Part shown: positions 14,358 to 14,749 of the stretch, piece after piece | How the letters are laid out: every line of letters starts with the position of its first letter | Position numbering within the stretch: position 1 is the stretch's first letter | Origin: JBFWQM01 sp050249455 | GTDB taxonomy: Bacteria > Pseudomonadota > Alphaproteobacteria > MPNO01 > VGEU01 | Length of the DNA: 14,749 nt | NCBI GenBank assembly: GCA_050249455.1 | Contig: JBFWQM010000136.1 | Location: 1 to 14,749, forward strand | Reading direction: 5' to 3' | Translations under genes and position numbers: made by a program | Notes under the pieces: generated by a model | Told to the model about the DNA's origin: nothing | Database searches by the model: none | Seen by the model: the letters and a program-made list of their open reading frames with translations, nothing else

Positions 14358-14749
14358 CTAGCCCGTCGCCTCTTCCTTGCGGGCCTCGCGCTTCCGGGCG
14401 TGGGGGTCGAGGAGGCGCTTGCGCAGGCGGATGGACTTCGGCGTCACCTCGACCAGCTCGTCGTCGGCGATGTAGCTGATCGCCTGCTCCAGGGTCAGCC
14501 GGCGCGGCGGGGTCAGGCGGATGGCGTCGTCCTTGCCGGAGGCGCGGATGTTGGTGAGCTGCTTGGCCTTGAGCGGGTTGACCTCGAGGTCGTTGTCGCG
14601 GCTGTGCTCGCCGATGATCATGCCGGCATAGACCCGCGCGCCGGGGTCGATGAAGAAGGCGCCGCGGTCCTCCAGGTTCCAGATGGCGTAGGCCACCGCC
14701 TCGCCCTGGCCGTTGGCGATCAGCGCGCCGCGGCTGCGCCCCTCGATCG
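14358..14749 (-). CDS. typA: Translational GTPase TypA/BipA (C-terminal part, runs off window end)
   Basis: This is the last 130 or so codons of a minus-strand gene whose start lies beyond the window. The sequence IEGRSRGALIANGQGEAVAY, then NLEDRGAFF, GARVYAGMIIGEHSRDNDL, KQLTNIRASGKDDAIRL and DDELVEVTPKSIRLRKRLL matches the C-terminal domain of TypA/BipA. This ribosome-binding GTPase is related to EF-G and LepA and acts in stress and cold adaptation and in 50S assembly. E. coli TypA has the equivalent runs NGQGKAVAF, HSRSNDL, LTNMRASG and DDELVEVTPTSIRIRKR. The GTPase domain is outside the window. The tail is charged (HARKREARKEEATG), and the stop is TAG at 14358-14360. Confidence 0.96.
   Translation of the reverse strand, partial: IEGRSRGALIANGQGEAVAYAIWNLEDRGAFFIDPGARVYAGMIIGEHSRDNDLEVNPLKAKQLTNIRASGKDDAIRLTPPRRLTLEQAISYIADDELVEVTPKSIRLRKRLLDPHARKREARKEEATG

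Noticed and set aside
14048..14479. Plus-strand frame of 143 codons across the typA end and vapB-like relic
   Set aside because: It runs antisense to the clearly coding typA C-terminus and its second half is Arg/Ser/Pro-rich. No family pattern is visible.

Overview
This looks like a very GC-rich alphaproteobacterial chromosome segment. The evidence is the gene order pstS-pstC-pstA-pstB-phoU-phoB, the long forms of PstC and PstA, a perfect TTAA-N7-TTAAC CtrA-type box, and codons that nearly always end in G or C. A Rhodospirillales-like or related lineage is possible, but the sequence does not fix the order.

Left part, plus strand (1-6905): the end of the phosphate-binding protein gene pstS, then the ABC permeases pstC and pstA, the ATPase pstB, the regulator phoU and the response regulator phoB, packed as one operon. 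PstS, PstC, PstA and PstB take up inorganic phosphate. PhoU and PhoB couple uptake to Pho regulon control. The sensor kinase phoR is not in the window and would be expected upstream of pstS. PstC carries a large beta-propeller-like insert and PstA a coiled-coil insert, both predicted periplasmic. A 28-bp perfect palindrome separates pstS from pstC, and a 10-bp hairpin covers the pstB stop. An A/T-rich codon island with an inverted repeat lies near the 3' end of pstB.

Middle part, minus strand (13145 down to 6913): ampG (muropeptide permease), a macro-domain protein, a large acyl-CoA synthetase/GNAT fusion of the Pat type, a membrane-anchored endonuclease/exonuclease/phosphatase (EEP) protein and a DedA membrane protein. 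Gaps are 11, 15, 38 and 4 nt, so this may be one transcription unit, perhaps attenuated by a hairpin after the Pat-like gene. The macro and Pat-like genes may be linked through reversible protein acetylation: sirtuin deacetylation yields O-acetyl-ADP-ribose, a substrate of MacroD-type enzymes.

Right part, minus strand (13260-14749): a secreted protein with a PEP-CTERM-like sorting tail behind a CtrA-type box, a decayed VapB-like antitoxin relic, and the C-terminal part of the translational GTPase TypA/BipA running off the window end. I see no tRNA, rRNA, CRISPR array or intact insertion sequence.
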